A stretch of DNA of 64,000 bases, from positions 161,189,839 through 161,253,838 of the forward strand of contig NC_080672.1 in the NCBI RefSeq assembly GCF_030247195.1. The letters are read 5' to 3'. The position numbers and the translations under genes are program-made. The stretch's first letter is position 1. Every line of letters begins with the position of its first letter. This DNA comes from Topomyia yanbarensis. Its lineage: Eukaryota > Arthropoda > Insecta > Diptera > Culicidae. Positions 59,200 through 64,000 of this stretch are shown in pieces. The notes below the pieces were generated by a model. That model was given only the letters and a program-made list of their open reading frames with translations. It did no database searches and was not told the DNA's origin.

Positions 59200-59545
59200 A
59201 ACATTTTTGTCGATATTATGGAACATATCGACGTGTTTAATGTACATTGTTAATATTCTATGGATCAATGTCAGTTAATTTATGGCGCAAAATGTAACAT
59301 TTTATGGAACATTTTCAATATTTTTATGGGGCATTGGATGGTTTTAATTGCTCGTTTATTACTATTTTAGTGCTCTTTTGAGATCATTTATGGCTCAATT
59401 TTACATAATCTATGGATCAAATCACCCTTTTTATGGATATTTCACACTGTTTTATGGATTTTCAGTTTTGTTTTATGAAACATGGACAACTTTTTATGGA
59501 TCGTTTTACAATTCTTTATGGATTTTTTTAAATATTTTATATGCA
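59200..59545. repeat. Irregular array of TTTATGG words
   Basis: TTATGG or TCTATGG words recur about every 20-45 bp (for example near 59218, 59261, 59282, 59303, 59390, 59412, 59432, 59454, 59497 and 59519), separated by T-rich sequence. It has no defined unit and no coding. It may be a decayed minisatellite or part of an element. Confidence 0.5.
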
Positions 59546-62092
59546 AAAGTATATTTACCCGTTATAATCCACTGCCCATGTTTGGAAGAAAGTAGTTCTC
59601 CAAATGATTAGGATCACGAGGTATCCTAAAGATTATCTGTGTTGCACAAAGTACAACGCGCGAGTGCTCGTGTTGCAAAATTTGACGTGAGTGCCGGAGG
59701 GTTAAATATTGAAACTTCGTATTTCTTGTTAATTACTTCTTTTTTGGTGACACTGGCTTTTGGTTTGGAAGTTTTAGGTATGTTTAGAGAACAGAGCAGT
59801 TTTATTTCGGTGTTTTTTTTTCGTTCAGGACATAAAAATGCAGATTGGAAAATGAAAATCGATACATACTCGGTTTAGAAAAATTAAATTGAAAAAATCA
59901 GTACATCCACGGTTGTTTATAACGCAGTTTTTCGTTTCGTAGAGTATTATTGAGTCCACGAAAAATGTTTCGCATAATATTTAAAAATTCGATTTGTTTA
60001 TTGACCAAATTTAAATTAGAGTCATACAAATGGAATACAAAAAATAGAAAGCGACAAAAATATTTAAAAGGTCAAATTTTCAATTCTACTGTATATTCTC
60101 TAAGAAATCGAAAATACTGTGGTTAAATAACAGTTAAACATTACGGAAGATATATTTCCGACCGTGGATCGTTTCCAAAAACAATTGCATAGGTGACGCA
60201 GATCATTTGTTGTTTCGAATTAGAACCTAGGACTGTTATCGCATCGCCATTCTGAAACGAGCTATTCCATAATTAATGCCAACCAAATTGGTAAAGTGAA
60301 TCCTTCATTACTGCGAAAGAATCAATTTTGCACCAGCCAACGAAGCAAACTTTTGTTACCAGTTTAGATTCAATTTTCACTATTGAAATTATGTCGTCAT
60401 TTTCCGCTATAGATTTTACTTTTCATCAGTCTGGAAGCGCTGGGATTTAATCACTCGTAGCAAGACTAGTCTAAGTTATTTGAATTATGTTGCAGAAGAT
60501 GTGTCAGCTCTTTTTGGTAGGTATCACTACGTATTGTTGACCAATGGTAGTATTTTAAGCGTACGTCCAAACAAAATTAAAATCAATATGAAACCATAGA
60601 CAATGTCTCGTTCAGGAACGATTCCTCGTATTTGAGGAATAGTATCTATAGTGTTAAAATAAGATCTATAATTTAAAAGTTAAAAAAATATAATTTATGT
60701 GAGAAATCTAAAATACGAAACATCGAAGCCCTAGTGCTCGTCGCACAATTTGTTCGAATGTATTTGATAGATAGAGCACGAATAGTTTTCAAAATTGTTA
60801 TAAATAAACGAAAGCAATTAGAGAAAACTAGGATTAAAACTCAACGTCAAAGGTGAATTATTTGAACAGATGTGCCGATCTGTTCACTAAGATGGGACTA
60901 AGCAGAAAAGGTCTAGTTTAAAATGGTGATTTCAAAACACTTTTTAATAAAATAGTATATATGTACTCATGATTCATTCGTATGACAATGTTCATGTTTA
61001 GAAAGTGAAACAAGCAAGAAATCTAGAAAGTCGTTATTGACAATAACACTTTGTGGCAAAAACTTCTATTTCGACATGTAAGCGGTTGATTCGAAAATCA
61101 ATTAACAATTTGAGTAGACGTCAGCAATCCTACAACGCTAACTAAATATACAGAAAATAAATGGCGGGTGTTTCACAACAGGTACATACCCCTACCCTTT
61201 ACATGTGAAATTTTCCCGCCACGCAAGCACAAACTTGGTCATGCATTAGGTACATGGGAAAAGTTGAATTAAATTATAGGATTTAGATGTACTGCTTCAT
61301 ATATGCAAAATCAATCGATTTATGATCATTTGCTTGAAATTTCAATCACCATGCAGCATCTTGGCAATATTTGTTGATATTAGTTTTCAGCGATTTGGTA
61401 TCCACCACTAGCGGACAAAGTTTTTACACCCCGTGCTGCTGTTAACAGTTCGTAGATTAAACTGATTTACTCGCTAATAACAACAAAAAACAAAATTGTT
61501 GATAAATTTCTATTAACAAGTGCAAGTTTTAAGCACTCTACACAACCCTTAACTATAAAAAGAAAACATCATGTGATTTAGATAATTGGTCTGGGTTGTA
61601 GCGTGACTGTCGCAAAAATTATGTAACGGAGGGCCTTCACAAGATGGGTGCCACAAAAAATTAATATATTCAAAATCAAAAACAAAAGTTCAGATATGTA
61701 TTTTGATTAACACAAATGACCTTTTTGCTGTCGCATTATATTCTTGTTCAAAATTTTTTCCAAAGCATTTCATACCTCAAGGTTTTAAATAGAGTGCTCC
61801 CCTTAACTTGTTAGTATATTTGGACGTACAATAATAATCGAAATGTTGTGCGTTTACTCTCTTGGCGCATACGATAGGGGTCTTCAAAAAGCAATTGAGT
61901 TACTTAACGCCAATGAAACCCATGTGTTTTCATGTATCCCTAGACGGACTGAGAATGTGTGCGTACAGACACTTTAACCCAAATTAAAAGACACTATATA
62001 GTACAACCTCAACCGTCACACTAACACAAACACATTTGTATGAGACTATATGAAATAGATGATAGATGTTTTTAAAATACTTCAAATATTTA
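59546..62092. other. Intergenic DNA, nothing recognised
   Basis: About 2.5 kb of AT-rich sequence. Short ORFs only, with no motif or terminal repeat that I can support. Confidence 0.4.
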
Positions 62093-62886
62093 GGGGGCCC
62101 GGTGCTATTAGGGCCATGGGGGTAATTCAGACCCCTTCGATTTCTCATAAAATCGTACGACTTTCTGACTGTCGTACATATTGGTGGAACCGCTAGTCTA
62201 AAACAATAATTTTGACAACTGAATCTAATTCTTTGTTTTTTTAGAAAGGAGACGTGTTAATGTTTTAATGATTAAAGCAACAAATAAAGATAAAAAATAA
62301 CTGGCAAGTGTTTTGGAAATCTTGAGCTCTTATTTTGTGCAATGATTTTTGTTTAGGTGAAAACATAGATATTTTCAAGAAGCTCACCATTTTTGTGCAA
62401 AATAAGCATATGGGGCTATTCGGACCCCTATTCCATCAACCACCATTCAGCGGCTTGCGGTTACGCACACGATTGCACAGCTGAAAAATACATGATGCAC
62501 CAATCGACAGCTGTGACTATCCAGATTAAGTTTTTGCAACGCAATTTATTTTGTTACTATGTTTCAATTTATTTTGTTTTGCTTCTTAAGGAGTTTTTTT
62601 TTCCATAGGAGGACATAATTCCATTATAAAAAATTGACGGTCTGAACTGCCCCGTACGGAATTTCGAATTACCCCTATATTTAAAAAGGATGGGAAAACG
62701 TAGAGTTTTGCAAATTGTCACTTAGCGCTACCATGGAGTGGTACAAATGAGCTTTTATGGCACCAAAATGTAGGTGTAGTTTCAAACTAACAATTAGCAC
62801 ATTTGACCGATAAAGTCTTTCACATCTATCCACCTAAAAGGGCAATTTCCTTAAGTAAGTCCGAATAGCCCTGGGTTCCCCCATAC
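62093..62886. mobile_element. Candidate non-autonomous element with GGGCTATT-type inverted ends
   Basis: The left end GGGGGCCCGGTGCTATTAGG and the reverse complement of the right end, GGGGGAACCCAGGGCTATTC, are similar. The words GGGGTAATTCAGACC and GGGGCTATTCGGACCCC occur inside in both orientations. No coding. The target duplication is not resolved. Confidence 0.45.
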
Positions 62887-62945
62887 ATCGAGATTGCTAA
62901 ACCGAACGAAACATTGCAGTTGTGTTCGGTTTAGCAATCTCCATG
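62886..62945. other. Strong hairpin (18-bp perfect stem, 16-nt loop)
   Basis: GAGATTGCTAAACCGAAC at 62890-62907 pairs perfectly with 62924-62941. After one mismatch three further pairs (CAT/ATG) extend it to 62886 and 62945. It lies at the right edge of the preceding candidate element. Confidence 0.8.
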
Positions 62946-63113
62946 ATTTTTTCTGGCTATGGCAATATTTTGATACAAGATCAATCTTTCAAAAGGGCGT
63001 AGACGTTCTGCGTGCTGTACTTTCAATTTATTTTGTTCGATTACTGTTTCGAGCAGCAAAGCTATCTGAGAAGGAGTTAGACGCCCCTGTTAATATCTAA
63101 AAACCATATTACA

Positions 63114-63790
63114 CCGTAAAAAAATCAGTTTTTCCGTCAATTTTTTTAGAAAGATGGGTGAAGTGAATTGGTCGAAACTTTTGTACATAATACTACATCA
63201 TTTCAATAACATTCTGTAATTTTTTCATACAAAAATACCTACAAGTGACTTGATGATAAAGATTTTGTGGAACGTCTCTGGAAAAAACACGATTTGCTGT
63301 GTTCGATGCCATTCAAAAACTACTTGACCAATTTATTTCAAACTTTGCATACACATTCTATGTAAAAAATGCCTAACCCCTACGTTGAGTTTTTGAGATA
63401 ATTTTTCAATTACTAATTTACGAATAAAATGGCGGAATCGCTATTTTTCAAGAAAAATTTCGCAATTTTATGAATAATACGCCCCCTTAATTGAAAAATT
63501 ATCCCAAAAACTCAACGTAGAGGTTAGGCATTTTTTACATAGAATGTGTATGCAAAGTTTGAAAGTTTGAAAGAAATCGGTTCAGTAGTTTTTGACTGGC
63601 AGGTAACACCGTTTTTTACCAGACACGTTCTACAAAAAGCTTTGTCACCGAGTCGTTTGTAGATATTTTTGCATGAAAAAATTACCGAATGTTATTGAAA
63701 TGATGTAACATAATGTACAAAAGTTTCGATCAATTCGCTTCACCCATCTTTCTAAAATAATTTGACAAAAAACTGATTTTTTTACGCTGG
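63114..63790. mobile_element. Foldback element, about 680 bp
   Basis: The left side CGTAAAAAAATCAGTTTTT, then AGAAAGATGGGTGAAG, is mirrored at the right end (CTTCACCCATCTTTCT, then AAAAACTGATTTTTTTACG). The inverted similarity continues inward through AAAATGCCTAACC and the CTCAACGTAG word near 63390 and 63515. Each arm is roughly 300 bp around a short centre. No coding. Confidence 0.75.
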
Positions 63791-64000
63791 AACCCTTAAC
63801 CACAAAGAAGAAATGTTGAAGAGTCCATGTCGACATTTCTCGCCTCCACCACCGTCTCGTGATCTATAAGCGTAGACTTTTTCGTACCCCCTACCCTCCC
63901 TAAGCCGTCCACTTGGTATATGAACGGGCCCTAGTGGATTTGCGCCAACGTTCATCCCGAATGATTTTAAACCGCAGACCATTATCGGTGTTTTTTGCGA
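63791..64000. other. Window end, nothing recognised
   Basis: A C-rich patch (CCCCCTACCCTCCC) near 63888. No gene or repeat ends seen. Confidence 0.35.

Overview
The window is repeat-dominated nuclear DNA from a culicine mosquito, most likely Aedes. The clearest anchor is a minus-strand allatotropin gene near 54.2-54.9 kb. Its mature peptide, APFRNSEMMTARGF followed by an amidation and cleavage signal GKRR, is the peptide known from Aedes aegypti. Two more conserved host genes lie on the same strand: secreted peritrophin-A (CBM14) proteins with two domains (28.4-29.1 kb) and four domains (41.0-42.2 kb). Both peritrophin genes have a 7-nt coding first exon followed by a short phase-1 intron, so they look like diverged tandem paralogues. 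I see no other intact host gene.

Layout. 1-1.85 kb: 5' end of a minus-strand Ty3/gypsy element (LTR, primer binding site, broken gag, protease and start of RT). 2.7-6.6 kb: MITEs, a dispersed repeat and a non-autonomous hAT copy. 7.8-15.0 kb: a Jockey-type LINE (zinc-knuckle ORF1, endonuclease, start of RT) that received a tRNA-derived SINE, a 1461-bp foldback element and a second hAT copy. Each of the three has a readable target-site duplication (TSD), so the original LINE reading frame can be followed across them. 15-27.4 kb: copies of a dispersed mosquito repeat (ends TGCCTTTCTC...GAGAAAGGCA). One copy was split by a piggyBac-like MITE (itself hit by a LINE 3' end), by a GTAAACC-TIR element, and by a Transib element encoding an intron-containing RAG1-like transposase.

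27.4-42.3 kb: the peritrophin pair with an accessory block between them. That block holds MITEs, a hAT element carrying an ORF1-only LINE, a 1.2-kb near-identical tandem duplication, and a decayed Tc1 element. 44.5-51 kb: more of the dispersed repeat in both orientations, with a 178-bp (GTAT)n tract. 51-55 kb: quiet AT-rich DNA and allatotropin. 55-64 kb: repeat tails, a heavily deleted I/Loner-like LINE, a TTTATGG-word array, a MITE-like element with a strong hairpin at its edge, and a terminal foldback element.

The best candidates for a second look are the Transib element, whose ends are the heptamer CACAGTG and which carries roughly 0.9-kb inverted arms containing part of its own gene; the foldback element; the ORF1-only LINE; and the very abundant dispersed repeat family. 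No CRISPR, operon or prokaryotic feature is present. All coordinates and splice junctions were read by eye.
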